A stretch of 64,000 nt of DNA. Source: Solirubrobacterales bacterium (lineage in GTDB: Bacteria; Actinomycetota; Thermoleophilia; Solirubrobacterales; 70-9). Positions 41,127 to 49,281 of the stretch are shown in pieces. Every line of letters starts with the position of its first letter. Positions within the stretch are counted from its first letter, which is position 1. The notes under the pieces were generated by a model. That model was given only the letters and a program-made list of their open reading frames with translations. It searched no databases and had not been told where the DNA came from. The DNA lies in NCBI GenBank assembly GCA_020438355.1, contig JAGQUT010000001.1, forward strand, positions 1 through 64,000, written 5' to 3'. Both the position numbers and the translations under genes were made by a program.

Positions 41127-42067
41127 CAGCCTGTGCCGTTCGCCGACCCGTTGCCGTTGCCGGATGGACCTGCCGAGCCCCCGAGCCGGGGAACGATCTT
41201 CTCGGCTACCAGGTCGAGATCGGTGCGGTGCTTGATGATGATCGAAAGCGACTCGCGGAAGGTCTTCTCGTCGATGTCGTCAGCACCCATCAGGATCAGG
41301 GTGCGGGCCCAGTCGATCGCCTCGGCGATCGAGGGGGGCTTCTTGAGGTCGAGTTCGCGCACCATGTCGATCACGTCGACCAGCCTTCCCGCCAGGGCTG
41401 CGTCGATCTCGGGTGCATGCAGGCGGATGATCTCGATCTCCCGATCACGGCTCGGATAGTCGAGCCAGAGGTAGAGGCAGCGCCGCTTCAGGGCCTCGGT
41501 CAGTTCCCGCGAGTTGTTGGAGGTCAGAAGAACGATCGGATGTGTGTTGGCACCGATCTGGCCCATTTCCGGGATCGTGATCTGGAAGTCGGAGAGCAGC
41601 TCGAGCAGCATCGCCTCGAACTCCTGGTCGGTCTTGTCGATCTCGTCGATCAGCAGGACCACGGGATCAGGGCTTGCGATCGCCTTCATCAGGGGCCGCT
41701 CGAGGAGGAACTCCTCGGTGAAGATCTCGCCCACTCCTACCGGGTCGCTGCCGTCCTCCCGGGTCGAAGCGGTGGCCTGGATCTGCAGGAGTTGCTTGCG
41801 GTAGTTCCACTCGTAGAGGGCCTTGGCTTCGTCAAGTCCTTCGTAGCACTGGAGCCGGACCAGTTCGCGGCCGGTCGAGCGCGAGAGGGCCTTTGCCAGT
41901 TCGGTCTTGCCGACACCAGCCGGGCCTTCGACCAGCACAGGCTTGCCAAGCCGCTGGGCAAGGAATGCGATCAGGGCGGTCGAGTCGTCTGCCAGGTATG
42001 CGGCGTCGCGAAGGGCATCCGCGACCGCTTCCGGACTCTCGGGAGGGGAGTGAGGGGTTGCTGCCAT
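41126..42067 (-). CDS. MoxR/CoxD-type AAA+ ATPase
   Basis: A 313-residue AAA+ protein of the MoxR group. Walker A VEGPAGVGKTELAK near residue 40, Walker B VVLLIDEIDKTDQEFEAMLLE, sensor 1 PIVLLTSNNSRELTEALKRR (last block in part) are present. MoxR proteins work with VWA partners to activate enzymes or complexes. The stop shares a base with the CoxE-type start. A TATTGT hexamer ends 7 nt before the ATG. It is divergent from the PPK2 gene with 51 bp between start codons. Confidence 0.93.
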   Translation of the reverse strand: MAATPHSPPESPEAVADALRDAAYLADDSTALIAFLAQRLGKPVLVEGPAGVGKTELAKALSRSTGRELVRLQCYEGLDEAKALYEWNYRKQLLQIQATASTREDGSDPVGVGEIFTEEFLLERPLMKAIASPDPVVLLIDEIDKTDQEFEAMLLELLSDFQITIPEMGQIGANTHPIVLLTSNNSRELTEALKRRCLYLWLDYPSRDREIEIIRLHAPEIDAALAGRLVDVIDMVRELDLKKPPSIAEAIDWARTLILMGADDIDEKTFRESLSIIIKHRTDLDLVAEKIVPRLGGSAGPSGNGNGSANGTG

Positions 42068-42074
42068 GCCTTGG

Positions 42075-42110
42075 ACAATACGACCACGGGGCCTGCTTCG
42101 GCGCGATAAT
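42075..42110. promoter_or_regulatory. Divergent leaderless promoters of the MoxR and PPK2 genes
   Basis: TATTGT on the minus strand (42,080-42,075) ends 7 nt before the moxR ATG; GATAAT on the plus strand (42,105-42,110) ends 8 nt before the PPK2 ATG. Confidence 0.55.
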
Positions 42111-42118
42111 GCCGGGCC

Positions 42119-42874
42119 ATGGGACGTCTCGACGAAGTTGACCTTTCGCTCAAGTACTCAAAGACCGAGGGCGAGGAGAAGCTGAAAGTGGCGCAGGATC
42201 GCCTCGCGGCACTGCGCCTCACCCTAGGTGGGCAGATCGGCACCGGCAAGGTTGGCCCGCCCGTCTGTGTGATCTTTGAGGGCTGGGATGCTTCCGGAAA
42301 GGGCGGCGCCATCAAACGACTCGTCTTCCCGCTCGACCCTCGTCACGTCCGGGTTTCGCAGTTCGCTGCACCGACGGACGATGAGAAGCGCCATCACTTC
42401 CTCGGCAGGTTCTGGCCTTCGCTGCCGGGTTGGGGAGGCATGTCCGTCTTCGACCGCTCCTGGTACGGGAGGGTGCTGGTCGAACGGGTCGAGGGCTTCG
42501 CTTCAAAGAAGGAATGGAAGCGGTCCTACCGGGAGATCAGGAACTTCGAGCAGGCCCTGACTGACGAGGGAACGATTCTGGTCAAGTTCTGGCTTCATCT
42601 TTCAGACGAGGAACAGCTGAAAAGGTTCGAGGCCCGGGCGAAGGAGCCTCTCAAACAGTGGAAGCTGACCGAAGAGGACTGGCGCAACCGCGAGAAGCGC
42701 GACCTCTATGAGGAGGCGGTCGAGGACATGTTCAAGAAGACCTCGACGGAGGACGCCCCGTGGACCGTTGTCGCCGCTGAAAACAAGCGGTACGCCCGGG
42801 TGGCCGTCATCAACACCGTGATCGAAGCAATGGAAGCCGGAATGAAGCGCTGGGACATCCGGCTGCCCAAGTAA
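42119..42874 (+). CDS. PPK2 family polyphosphate kinase (Pap-like)
   Basis: A 251-residue PPK2 enzyme that uses polyphosphate to phosphorylate nucleotides. Walker A GWDASGKGGAI is near residue 56, and the lid-module signature VFDRSWYGRVLVERVEGF near 115. The APTDDEKRHHFLGRFW stretch and short single-domain length fit the class II type (polyphosphate:AMP phosphotransferase), but substrate class is not certain from sequence alone. It is monocistronic and ends in a hairpin region convergent with the CxxC protein gene. Confidence 0.93.
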   Translation: MGRLDEVDLSLKYSKTEGEEKLKVAQDRLAALRLTLGGQIGTGKVGPPVCVIFEGWDASGKGGAIKRLVFPLDPRHVRVSQFAAPTDDEKRHHFLGRFWPSLPGWGGMSVFDRSWYGRVLVERVEGFASKKEWKRSYREIRNFEQALTDEGTILVKFWLHLSDEEQLKRFEARAKEPLKQWKLTEEDWRNREKRDLYEEAVEDMFKKTSTEDAPWTVVAAENKRYARVAVINTVIEAMEAGMKRWDIRLPK

Positions 42875-42878
42875 TCGA

Positions 42879-42930
42879 GGGCGGGTCAACACTCGTCCCA
42901 CCCACCCGACCGGCGGGTCGGACCCCGCCC
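42879..42930. terminator. Nested hairpin between convergent genes
   Basis: GGGCGGGTC near 42,879 can pair with GACCCCGCCC at 42,921-42,930 (one bulge), enclosing an inner CCGACC/GGTCGG hairpin. No T-tract follows on the plus strand. Confidence 0.5.
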
Positions 42931-42939
42931 GACTTCCCG

Positions 42940-43347
42940 TTAAGAAAGCGGAATATCGGTGACCCGGGGCGCATCCGGCGGGGCTTCATCCCCGGGGTCG
43001 TCTGATCGGTCCGCGGGCTGCCCCGTCTGACCCGAAGTCGACTTCTCCGCGTACGCATCGAGGAAGGCCTTCAGCACACCGATTGCCTCGTGCTGGATCG
43101 ATTCCGCCTGCTGCCTCAACTCGGGGGAGACGGTGTTGCGGAAAAGTTCCGCGGAGCGGCAGATCGGGCACCACTCGAGGCAATTGTCGGTGTGCGCTCC
43201 GTTGGATTCACCCGGCCCGGCTGACCCGGCGTCACCGTTCGTCCGGTCTTCACCGCCCGTGCTCCGGCCAGCCTGCGAGCGCGAGAACTCACCCCAGAAG
43301 CGGTCGGCTCCAGGCTGAAGTTCGTTCTGTTCAGACTTCGGCTGCAT
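42940..43347 (-). CDS. Small acidic protein with CxxxCPxC motif
   Basis: A 135-residue protein. A Gly/Ser/Asn-rich first half leads to NCLEWCPICRSAELFRNTVS and an amphipathic helix (ELRQQAESIQHEAIGVLKAFLDAY), then an acidic Pro-rich tail. The cysteine trio could bind zinc. Similar short proteins with a WCPxC motif sit next to ArsA-type genes in actinobacteria, as here; function unknown. The ATG chosen lies inside the end of the ArsA gene (17-nt overlap); a longer frame reaches back to 43,452 but is not needed. Confidence 0.65.
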   Translation of the reverse strand: MQPKSEQNELQPGADRFWGEFSRSQAGRSTGGEDRTNGDAGSAGPGESNGAHTDNCLEWCPICRSAELFRNTVSPELRQQAESIQHEAIGVLKAFLDAYAEKSTSGQTGQPADRSDDPGDEAPPDAPRVTDIPLS

Positions 43348-44515
43348 GCGGATCCTCGAAGATGATCTCCAGGGTCTCGTCCTCGAAAGAGGCCTTGGTC
43401 GGGCTGCGTCTGGCAAGCCCCGAAGGAAGCATGATAGTGCGCCTTGCTTCACCGACCTGCACCAGGAGCTCCTCGCCGGCCTGCTGGAGCTTCACCTCCC
43501 CCTTTTCGGTGAACGGTGCGCTGATGCGGATCACGGTCCGTCCGTTCTCAGTCGTCATCTCCCGCGCCATGCCGGAGTGGAGGAGCACCGATGGGTCGAT
43601 TTCTCCGTAGAGGTCGGCCGCCAGGCGCCCGTGCATTTCCTCGCCGATAACTTCTCGATCGAAGAACCGGGCGGTCAGGACCGGAACCGGTGAGAACCCT
43701 TCCTCAACCGTCGCCAGCTGTTCGGCCTGCTGCTCCCGCCAGCCGGAAAAGTACGAGTCCGAGACTTCCTCGGGAAAGACGCGGTTGACGATCACTCCGT
43801 CTGTCAGGTACCCGAAGAGGCAGAGGTGTGTGAAGGTGCGACGCGCCTCGTTGATCACCATCCGGTCGGGATTCATGACCAGCCGGATCGAACAGTGGTC
43901 GTGGTCGCGCAGAATCTCGTCCATTGCCAGCAGGTTCTCGATCAGGTGCTCGACCTCGTCCATGAGTTCCGGTTCCGGCATGGGAATCTCTAGCGCCTTG
44001 GCGATCGGCGCTGCCTTGCTGAGCAGGCTGCGGTTCCAGGGAAAGACCTTGCGAACCCACCAGCTGGCTACTTCCGGATAGCCCAGCAATCTCAGGGTTT
44101 CGCCGCTGGGGGCGCAGTCAACGATGACGACGTCGAACTCGCTCCGGTCCCAGTGTCTCTTGATCTGAAGCAGGGAGAAAAGCTCGTCGAGGCCGGGAGG
44201 AACGCTGAGTTCCTCGGCCCGGACCTGATCGACGCCCTTGCTCTGGAGCAGGCCACTCATCCAGGCTGCGACCCGGTCCCAGTTGCGACGCATCTCCGCT
44301 TCCGCGATCACTTCCTGGCCCCAGAGGCCGGGTTCAACCTCGATCGGATCCGGGCCGAGCTCGACTCCGAGCGAGTCGGAAAGGCTGTGGGCGGGGTCGG
44401 TCGAGAGGATGACTGTCCGGTGTCCGGCAGCCGCGCAGGCTCGTGCCGTGGCAGCCGACACGCTCGTCTTGCCGACGCCTCCTTTGCCTGTGTAGAGAAT
44501 GGTGCGGGGTGGCAT
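43331..44515 (-). CDS. ArsA/Get3-type ATPase
   Basis: A 394-residue single-domain P-loop ATPase of the ArsA/Get3 type. The deviant Walker A is GKGGVGKTS (residues 10-18), switch I STDPAHSLSDSLG, switch II VIVDCAPSGETLRLL, and the A-loop region RLVMNPDRMVINEARRT. The C-terminal tail (about 300-394) is a small beta domain with LLVQVGEARRTIMLP. Such actinobacterial proteins are not usually linked to arsenic; no arsB/arsC is nearby. The ATG used matches the family N-terminus; the longer frame upstream overlaps the divergent lipoprotein gene and is not coding. Confidence 0.92.
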   Translation of the reverse strand: MPPRTILYTGKGGVGKTSVSAATARACAAAGHRTVILSTDPAHSLSDSLGVELGPDPIEVEPGLWGQEVIAEAEMRRNWDRVAAWMSGLLQSKGVDQVRAEELSVPPGLDELFSLLQIKRHWDRSEFDVVIVDCAPSGETLRLLGYPEVASWWVRKVFPWNRSLLSKAAPIAKALEIPMPEPELMDEVEHLIENLLAMDEILRDHDHCSIRLVMNPDRMVINEARRTFTHLCLFGYLTDGVIVNRVFPEEVSDSYFSGWREQQAEQLATVEEGFSPVPVLTARFFDREVIGEEMHGRLAADLYGEIDPSVLLHSGMAREMTTENGRTVIRISAPFTEKGEVKLQQAGEELLVQVGEARRTIMLPSGLARRSPTKASFEDETLEIIFEDPHAAEV

Positions 44516-44529
44516 TTTCAGGGCGAGCG

Positions 44530-44535
44530 TATAGC
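44530..44535. promoter_or_regulatory. Bidirectional -10 region (shared TATA)
   Basis: The only AT-rich bases in the 30-bp gap between two divergent start codons are GTATAG. They read TATAGC on the plus strand (10 nt before the TTG at 44,546) and TATACG on the minus strand (12 nt before the ArsA ATG), so one TATA core seems to serve both genes. Confidence 0.45.
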
Positions 44536-44545
44536 CTGCCCCGAC

Positions 44546-45166
44546 TTGGATCGGCTCCGAAACCCCATCGCACTCGCCGTCCTGCTGGCACTCGCGCCGT
44601 TCCTGGTGGCCTGCGGGAGCAGCGACCCGGACCCCGCTGACGTCCTCGACCGGGCGCTGACCAGGGAGAATCTCTCCGACTTCGGCAACGGTCCCGACGG
44701 GCCGGTCGGGGGTGTGGTGACGGTGCAGGCCCTCGGCTTCGAGGACCGGGTCCTCGATGAGCGAAAGGTGGGCGCCTCGGCAGCGGTGATGAGCCAGATC
44801 AGAGAGGCGCTGGGGGCCGATTCCGGGCTGCGGAGCATGGTTGACGGTCTGGAGTACGAAGGAACCGACGTGGTCGACGGACTCCCGGTCAGTCATGTTT
44901 CAGGTGATCTGGACGTCGCCGGACTTGCTTCGGCGCTTGAGGATGCCGGGGGTGCCGACGTCAAGGCGCTGGCCGGAGTCGATGCCGGCGGCAGTCTGGA
45001 GGATTCGCTGGCTGACGCCAGTTTCGACCTTTACGCGGGCGAGGATGACGGGACGGTCAGAAGGCTGGATCTGACTCTCGCCTTCGACAACCCGGACAAT
45101 GCACTTCCGCCCACACGGATACGGTTCAGCCTGACTTCCGTCCCGTCCGCCCCTCCTGATCAATAG
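44546..45166 (+). CDS. LppX/LprG-like lipoprotein candidate
   Basis: A 206-residue lipoprotein (lipobox FLVACGSS). The mature protein has a beta-rich pattern of alternating hydrophobic residues: VVTVQALGFED, EYEGTDVVDGLPVSHVSGDLD, SFDLYAGEDDGTVRRLDLTLAF. The phrase DGLPVSHVSGDLDV recalls the region of LolA/LppX-like lipid-binding lipoproteins where a Val-His-Val strand precedes a helix, but this is weak. The TTG start is inferred from the lipobox distance and the close -10. It is followed by a cation exchanger after 17 nt. Confidence 0.65.
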   Translation: MDRLRNPIALAVLLALAPFLVACGSSDPDPADVLDRALTRENLSDFGNGPDGPVGGVVTVQALGFEDRVLDERKVGASAAVMSQIREALGADSGLRSMVDGLEYEGTDVVDGLPVSHVSGDLDVAGLASALEDAGGADVKALAGVDAGGSLEDSLADASFDLYAGEDDGTVRRLDLTLAFDNPDNALPPTRIRFSLTSVPSAPPDQ

Positions 45167-45183
45167 AGAGCAGCCCCAAGGCC

Positions 45184-46188
45184 ATGGAATATTTCCTCCT
45201 TCTCCTCAGCTTTGCCGTGATCCTTGCCGGCGCGCTGTTGTTCACCAACGCGATCGAGTGGCTCGGCCACAAGCTGAACCTGGGGGAGGGCGCCGTCGGT
45301 TCGATCCTGGCGGCTGTAGGAACGGCGATGCCGGAGACCTTGATCCCGATCGTGGCAATCATCGGGGGTGTCAGCGGCTCGGACGAGGTTGCGGTTGGCG
45401 CGATCGTCGGGGCTCCTTTCCTGCTCGCGACCGTGGCGATGGCCCTGGTGGGCGTTTCGGCGCTCGCCTACATCAAGCGGCGTCCGCAGGGCAAGCACCT
45501 CGAGGTACACGTCGAGACTCTCGACAGGGACCTCGTCTTCTTCATGATCTTCTTCAGCTTCGCGCTGCTGATCGGCATCCTCGACACGCCGCACGGGATC
45601 GAGATCGCGGGCGGCATCATCTGCCTTCTCGCCTACTTCTATTACGTGTACCGAACGATCCGAAGCAGTGGCGATGTCGCCGAAAGCCACGAGATGGATC
45701 CCCTGATCATGGACCGGCGCGCCGACAAGGAAGGCGGCCCGCCCAACACGATCATGATCATCCAGCTGCTGCTAGGTCTGTTCGCGATGGTTGGCGGTGC
45801 CCACCTCTTCGTCCACGAACTCCTGACCGTGGCCGAGTCGCTAGGAGTGGCTGCGATCATTCTCTCGCTGATCCTGGCTCCGTTGGCGACCGAGCTGCCG
45901 GAAAAGGCGAACTCGTTTTTCTGGGTCAGGGACGGCAAGGATGCGCTTGCATTAGGCAACATCACCGGGGCGATGGTGTTCCAGTCGACGATCCCGGTGG
46001 CCGTCGGCATGATCTTCATCGACTGGTCGCTGGACCGGTTCGCGATCATCTCGATGGTGCTCGGACTCGCCGGTGGTGCGGTTGCCTACTGGTCGCTAAG
46101 GCGGGCCGGGCAATTCAACATTCCCTCGATCGTGATCTGGGGCCTGCTGTATCTGGCCTTCCTGGCCTACGTGGTTTTCTTCGGCTGA
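45184..46188 (+). CDS. Sodium/calcium exchanger family (CaCA) protein
   Basis: A 334-residue CaCA-type antiporter with about ten helices in two halves. Both alpha-repeats are present: LGEGAVGSILAAVGTAMPETLIP in the first (shown in part as GTAMPET) and LAPLATELPEKANS plus GNITGAMVFQSTIPV in the second, holding the cation-binding Glu residues. An acidic/charged loop (about 160-190) joins the halves. It would exchange Ca2+ or another cation for Na+ or H+ at the membrane. It converges with the methyltransferase gene with no gap. Confidence 0.92.
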   Translation: MEYFLLLLSFAVILAGALLFTNAIEWLGHKLNLGEGAVGSILAAVGTAMPETLIPIVAIIGGVSGSDEVAVGAIVGAPFLLATVAMALVGVSALAYIKRRPQGKHLEVHVETLDRDLVFFMIFFSFALLIGILDTPHGIEIAGGIICLLAYFYYVYRTIRSSGDVAESHEMDPLIMDRRADKEGGPPNTIMIIQLLLGLFAMVGGAHLFVHELLTVAESLGVAAIILSLILAPLATELPEKANSFFWVRDGKDALALGNITGAMVFQSTIPVAVGMIFIDWSLDRFAIISMVLGLAGGAVAYWSLRRAGQFNIPSIVIWGLLYLAFLAYVVFFG

Positions 46189-46977
46189 TCAAACAGGGCT
46201 GCCCTCGAAGAGCAAGTACCGCATGGTGTAGCTGAACGAGGCGTCGTCGGACTGATTCGCAGCCTGGACCACCGGCAGGGTCTCCCTGCGGAGCTCTTCG
46301 TAGGTCTCGTCACCGATCAGTTCCTTCATGGTCAGCCAGATCGGGTGGTGATCGAACCACTTCTGGTTCAGCGTCTCGGCTGACTCCTCCTCGAGAACCA
46401 ACTCAAGCGTCTCAACCTGGAGCGCGACACCGTTCCCGGCGAAAAGCTCCCTGACGGCTGCTTCGTCGCCCCATTCGAAGGGTGCATCCTCGCCGGATGG
46501 AGGTTCCTGGCCGAAATGTGAGGCCACCGCCGCCTTGGACATCTCCTGCATGTGTTTGAACAGGCCCTCTTCGACCCACGAGGTGAAGGCGATCCTGCCC
46601 TGGGGCCGTAGGACCCTTCCGATCTCGGCGGCGCTTTCCTGCGGGGAGCCGGTGAAGATCAGTCCGAAAACAGAGGTCACGATTTCGAAGCTGTCTTCGT
46701 CGAAAGGAAGCTCGGCGAGATCCCCCTGAATCCAGCTGGCGGAAAGTCCTTCCTCGCCAGCCCGGCCTGCCGCGACCTCAAGCAACCTGGGGGCCCCGTC
46801 GAGCCCGGTCACCTCGGCGCCACGGCGAGCCAGCTCAAGTGCCTCGTTGCCCGTGCCGCAGGCGAGGTCGAGGGTCGGCTGACCACTGACCGGCTCGACC
46901 GCGTCGGCAACGATCGGCGCCACCGGCGCAAGCTGCGCTGCCGTGATCTCGTAGGAGCCCTTGTCCCAGCTTGACAT
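46189..46977 (-). CDS. Class I SAM-dependent methyltransferase
   Basis: A 262-residue methyltransferase with motif I TLDLACGTGNEALELA, motif II VTGLDGAPRLLEVA, the acidic loop IQGDLAELPFDEDSFEIVTSVFG (in part) and post-motif LRPQGRIAFTSWV. This is the UbiE/COQ5-like small-molecule type; substrate unknown. The ATG used lies 5 nt after the bcp stop; the frame runs on into bcp but those residues are not needed. It is probably co-transcribed with bcp. Confidence 0.9.
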   Translation of the reverse strand: MSSWDKGSYEITAAQLAPVAPIVADAVEPVSGQPTLDLACGTGNEALELARRGAEVTGLDGAPRLLEVAAGRAGEEGLSASWIQGDLAELPFDEDSFEIVTSVFGLIFTGSPQESAAEIGRVLRPQGRIAFTSWVEEGLFKHMQEMSKAAVASHFGQEPPSGEDAPFEWGDEAAVRELFAGNGVALQVETLELVLEEESAETLNQKWFDHHPIWLTMKELIGDETYEELRRETLPVVQAANQSDDASFSYTMRYLLFEGSPV

Positions 46978-46981
46978 CGCG

Positions 46982-47446
46982 CTAGCCGTTGATCTCGGCG
47001 AGGGCCTTGAGCACGAGGTCATCGTGCTTCTTCGGCTGGACTTTCGGGAAGGCCTCGAGGACCTTCATTCCGCGAATGATGAAGGTCGCCCGCTGGACCC
47101 CCATGTACTTCTTTCCGTACATGGACTTCTCGACCCAGGTTCCGTACTTCTCGGCCACCTTGTGGTCCTTGTCCGCCACCAGGGTGAACTCGAGATCGTT
47201 CTTGGTCGCGAACTTGTCGATGTCCTTGACCTCGTCCGGGGAGATCCCGATCACGGTCGCTCCCGCGGCGTCGTACTGCTTGCGGTTGTCCCGGATCGAG
47301 CAGGCCTGCGTGGTGCAGCCACTCGTATTCGCCTTGGGATAGAAGTAGAGAACGACCAGGTCCTTCTTGTGGTCGGAGAGCTTGACCTTCTCTCCGTGCT
47401 GGTCTTCGAGAGTGAAATCAGGTGCTTTGTCGCCGGCTTCTAGCAT
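46982..47446 (-). CDS. bcp: Thiol peroxidase Bcp (peroxiredoxin Q)
   Basis: A 154-residue atypical peroxiredoxin that reduces hydrogen peroxide and organic peroxides with thioredoxin. The peroxidatic Cys lies in YPKANTSGCTTQACSIRD with the resolving Cys five residues later, as in E. coli Bcp. The later blocks VIGISPDEVKD and VQRATFII also fit. A TAGGAT hexamer 7 nt before the ATG points to a leaderless mRNA that continues into the methyltransferase gene. Confidence 0.95.
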   Translation of the reverse strand: MLEAGDKAPDFTLEDQHGEKVKLSDHKKDLVVLYFYPKANTSGCTTQACSIRDNRKQYDAAGATVIGISPDEVKDIDKFATKNDLEFTLVADKDHKVAEKYGTWVEKSMYGKKYMGVQRATFIIRGMKVLEAFPKVQPKKHDDLVLKALAEING

Positions 47447-47453
47447 GGCGTTG

Positions 47454-47459
47454 ATCCTA
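47454..47459 (-). promoter_or_regulatory. -10 hexamer of a leaderless promoter for bcp
   Basis: TAGGAT (read 47,459 to 47,454) ends 7 nt before the bcp ATG. Confidence 0.5.
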
Positions 47460-47482
47460 GCCGCTGGTCGCAGCCGGGCAGC

Positions 47483-48361
47483 TCAGACGCCGAGGGTTGT
47501 CCGCATCAGGTCCGCCAGCGCCGTGCCGCAGGCATGGTCGGGATCCTTCTCCGGGTTGAAACAGGTGATGTCGACCCCGACCAGACCCTCCGAAGTTCCC
47601 AGCGGAGCCATCAGCGCTTTCAGTTCGGCAATGCTGAGGCCGTCAGGCATCAGGTAATCGGTAGCCGGGAAGCCCTCACGGTCAAGCACATCAACGTCGA
47701 GGTGAAGCCAGAACCTGCCACCGTCGGCGGCCAGCTCGGCGGCAATCGACTGGCCGACCTTCGCCAGGTCTTCATGGCGCAGGTCATCCCGGTACTCGAT
47801 CCTTCCTATGTTCAGCCCTTCCGGGAACGGAGCGATCATTTCGAGTTCCTCCTCGTCACGGGCCCCGATCATCACCATCCTCCCGGGTGGTACGAGGGGT
47901 GTCGATCCCAACTCGGCGAGGAGCTCGTCAGGAGCGATTCCGAGCGTTGTGGCGACCGGAAAGTCCGCCCCTTCGCCGGTAGGCGAGGTGCGTCCCGTGA
48001 ACAGGTCCAGGTGGCCATCGAAGTAAGCCAGCCCGATCTCCCCGAGTGAATCCCGGGCTCCGGCCAGGGCGGCCGGGAGAAGAGTGCAGCATCCACCCAG
48101 GACTACCGGAACCTTGCCTTCGGCGGTCAATTCGGCGACCCGGCCCCGCACCTCGGCAGTCATCTTCACGATGTCGTCGAAGGCGAGCCAGCCGTTTCGG
48201 GGGTCACGCTCGAGCCCCCGGATCTGCTGGCTGGTGTCGCCGGCATCCTCGAAGCCTTCAGGGCCGAGCAGTTCCCTCAGGGTTACGGGGCCGAGCTCGG
48301 TTCCTCCGGCGGTGCCCACGCTGTCGATCGGAACACCAAGGATCGTCAGGGGGCCGCGCAT
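47483..48361 (-). CDS. Arginase-fold protein with altered metal site
   Basis: A 292-residue ureohydrolase-fold protein. Two of the three metal motifs are kept: FDGHLDLF (usual DAHxD) and HLDVDVLD (usual DxD). The first, normally GGDHS, reads GGCCTLL, so the first metal-binding His is missing. The family also includes agmatinase, formimidoylglutamase and many untested actinobacterial members. Activity on a guanidine compound is therefore uncertain; a one-metal or non-catalytic role is possible. Its ATG overlaps the upstream gene stop (TGATG), so the two are coupled. Confidence 0.8.
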   Translation of the reverse strand: MRGPLTILGVPIDSVGTAGGTELGPVTLRELLGPEGFEDAGDTSQQIRGLERDPRNGWLAFDDIVKMTAEVRGRVAELTAEGKVPVVLGGCCTLLPAALAGARDSLGEIGLAYFDGHLDLFTGRTSPTGEGADFPVATTLGIAPDELLAELGSTPLVPPGRMVMIGARDEEELEMIAPFPEGLNIGRIEYRDDLRHEDLAKVGQSIAAELAADGGRFWLHLDVDVLDREGFPATDYLMPDGLSIAELKALMAPLGTSEGLVGVDITCFNPEKDPDHACGTALADLMRTTLGV

Positions 48362-48693
48362 CAGTCCTCGCGCCCGATCTCCTGGCCTTCTTCATCTTCG
48401 TCGAGCTCGTCGTCACCCTGTTCGAGGGCTGTGGCCGAGACCGATCCACCACTTCCAGGGTGGTAGTGGGTCTGGAAATGCTCGAGCAGTTCATCCCGGT
48501 GCTGCTCGTCAACTGCGACGTCATCGGCGATTCGCACCCAGTCAGCACCTTCGTAGGACTCCATGTTGAAGATCTCCTGGTCGATCGAGGCAGAATCGTC
48601 AACAACGACCACGACTTCGGTCTGGGGGTTGAAGTAGGTACCCGGCTGTACGACCAGTTCTTCCAGTTCGTACCGGGACTTGGAATCGTCCAT
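48361..48693 (-). CDS. Small acidic protein of unknown function
   Basis: A 110-residue protein with a conserved-looking start (SRYELEELVVQPGTYFNPQTEVVVVVDDSASID), a middle GADWVRIADDVAVDEQHRDELLEHFQTHYH, and a very acidic tail (ELDEDEEGQEIGRED); blocks are cited in part. No family with known function was recognised. It is first in a two-gene unit with the arginase-fold protein. TAAGAT ends 6 nt before the ATG, a leaderless start. Confidence 0.7.
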   Translation of the reverse strand: MDDSKSRYELEELVVQPGTYFNPQTEVVVVVDDSASIDQEIFNMESYEGADWVRIADDVAVDEQHRDELLEHFQTHYHPGSGGSVSATALEQGDDELDEDEEGQEIGRED

Positions 48694-48740
48694 GAGCCCA
48701 TCTTAGCCACGAGGTGGCCATCGTCAAACGGCCGGGCGGT

Positions 48741-49214
48741 TCAGCTGAACTCGGCAAGCATCCTGTCGACTTCGGCCTCCACGTCCAGCGGAGGTTCCCC
48801 GCGGCGCTCACGGCTCTCGTTCTTGGCCAGCACGACCTCCCGGATCTCGGATCTGATCTGCGCCATCTCCGGGTCTTCCGGGGCATGAGGGGGGAGGTGG
48901 CTCTCTTCGGTCTCGCTTCCGGTCTCATCCGGGTTCAGCAGCCGCTCCACTTCGGCGTCCACGTCAACCGGCTGCTCACCACGTTGTGCCTGGCGATAGG
49001 CCTTTGCTTCGACCAGTTGCCGGACTTCATCCTGGTGGACCGTTTCCTTGCCTTCGTCGAAGTCGACCGCGAACTGCCCCTTGCCGATCTCCGAGTAGGC
49101 CTTTCCCGACCGGGCAAAAGCGACGGCCGCGACCGGCACGACCACGACCAGGAGCAGAACCAGAACCACCGAGAGTTCGGTCGCGCCGACGGCAAGGATT
49201 CCGCTTCCAGCCAT
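48741..49214 (-). CDS. Membrane-anchored protein with twin C-terminal repeats
   Basis: A 157-residue protein with one N-terminal membrane helix (ELSVVLVLLLVVVVPVAAVAF) and a cytoplasmic part. Two copies of a 30-residue motif occur: one near 80-105 (VEAKAYRQAQRGEQPVDVDA) and one near 130-153 (VLAKNESRERRGEPPLDVEA), each ending EVxRxL, the layout of SHOCT-like oligomerisation segments. Function unknown. The start at 49,214 lies 6 nt from TACTCT; earlier in-frame starts up to 49,322 would add a tail before the helix. Confidence 0.7.
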   Translation of the reverse strand: MAGSGILAVGATELSVVLVLLLVVVVPVAAVAFARSGKAYSEIGKGQFAVDFDEGKETVHQDEVRQLVEAKAYRQAQRGEQPVDVDAEVERLLNPDETGSETEESHLPPHAPEDPEMAQIRSEIREVVLAKNESRERRGEPPLDVEAEVDRMLAEFS

Positions 49215-49281
49215 GAGAGCAGAGTAAAGGCCTTTGGCTTCCCCGCTGGGCCGTCGCATCCGGTACCCTTCGTTGAGAGTT

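Noticed and set aside
39696-42067. Part of a carbon monoxide dehydrogenase operon
   Set aside because: The CoxD/CoxE-like pair is present, but no large, medium or small subunit gene is in the window, and MoxR-VWA pairs serve many other enzymes.
43331-44515. Arsenite resistance operon
   Set aside because: Only an ArsA-type ATPase is present; there is no arsB, arsC or arsR, and actinobacterial ArsA-like proteins commonly stand without them.
44153-44545. N-terminal extension of the lipoprotein into the ArsA gene region
   Set aside because: The frame is open, but the lipobox is at the right distance only from the TTG at 44,546.
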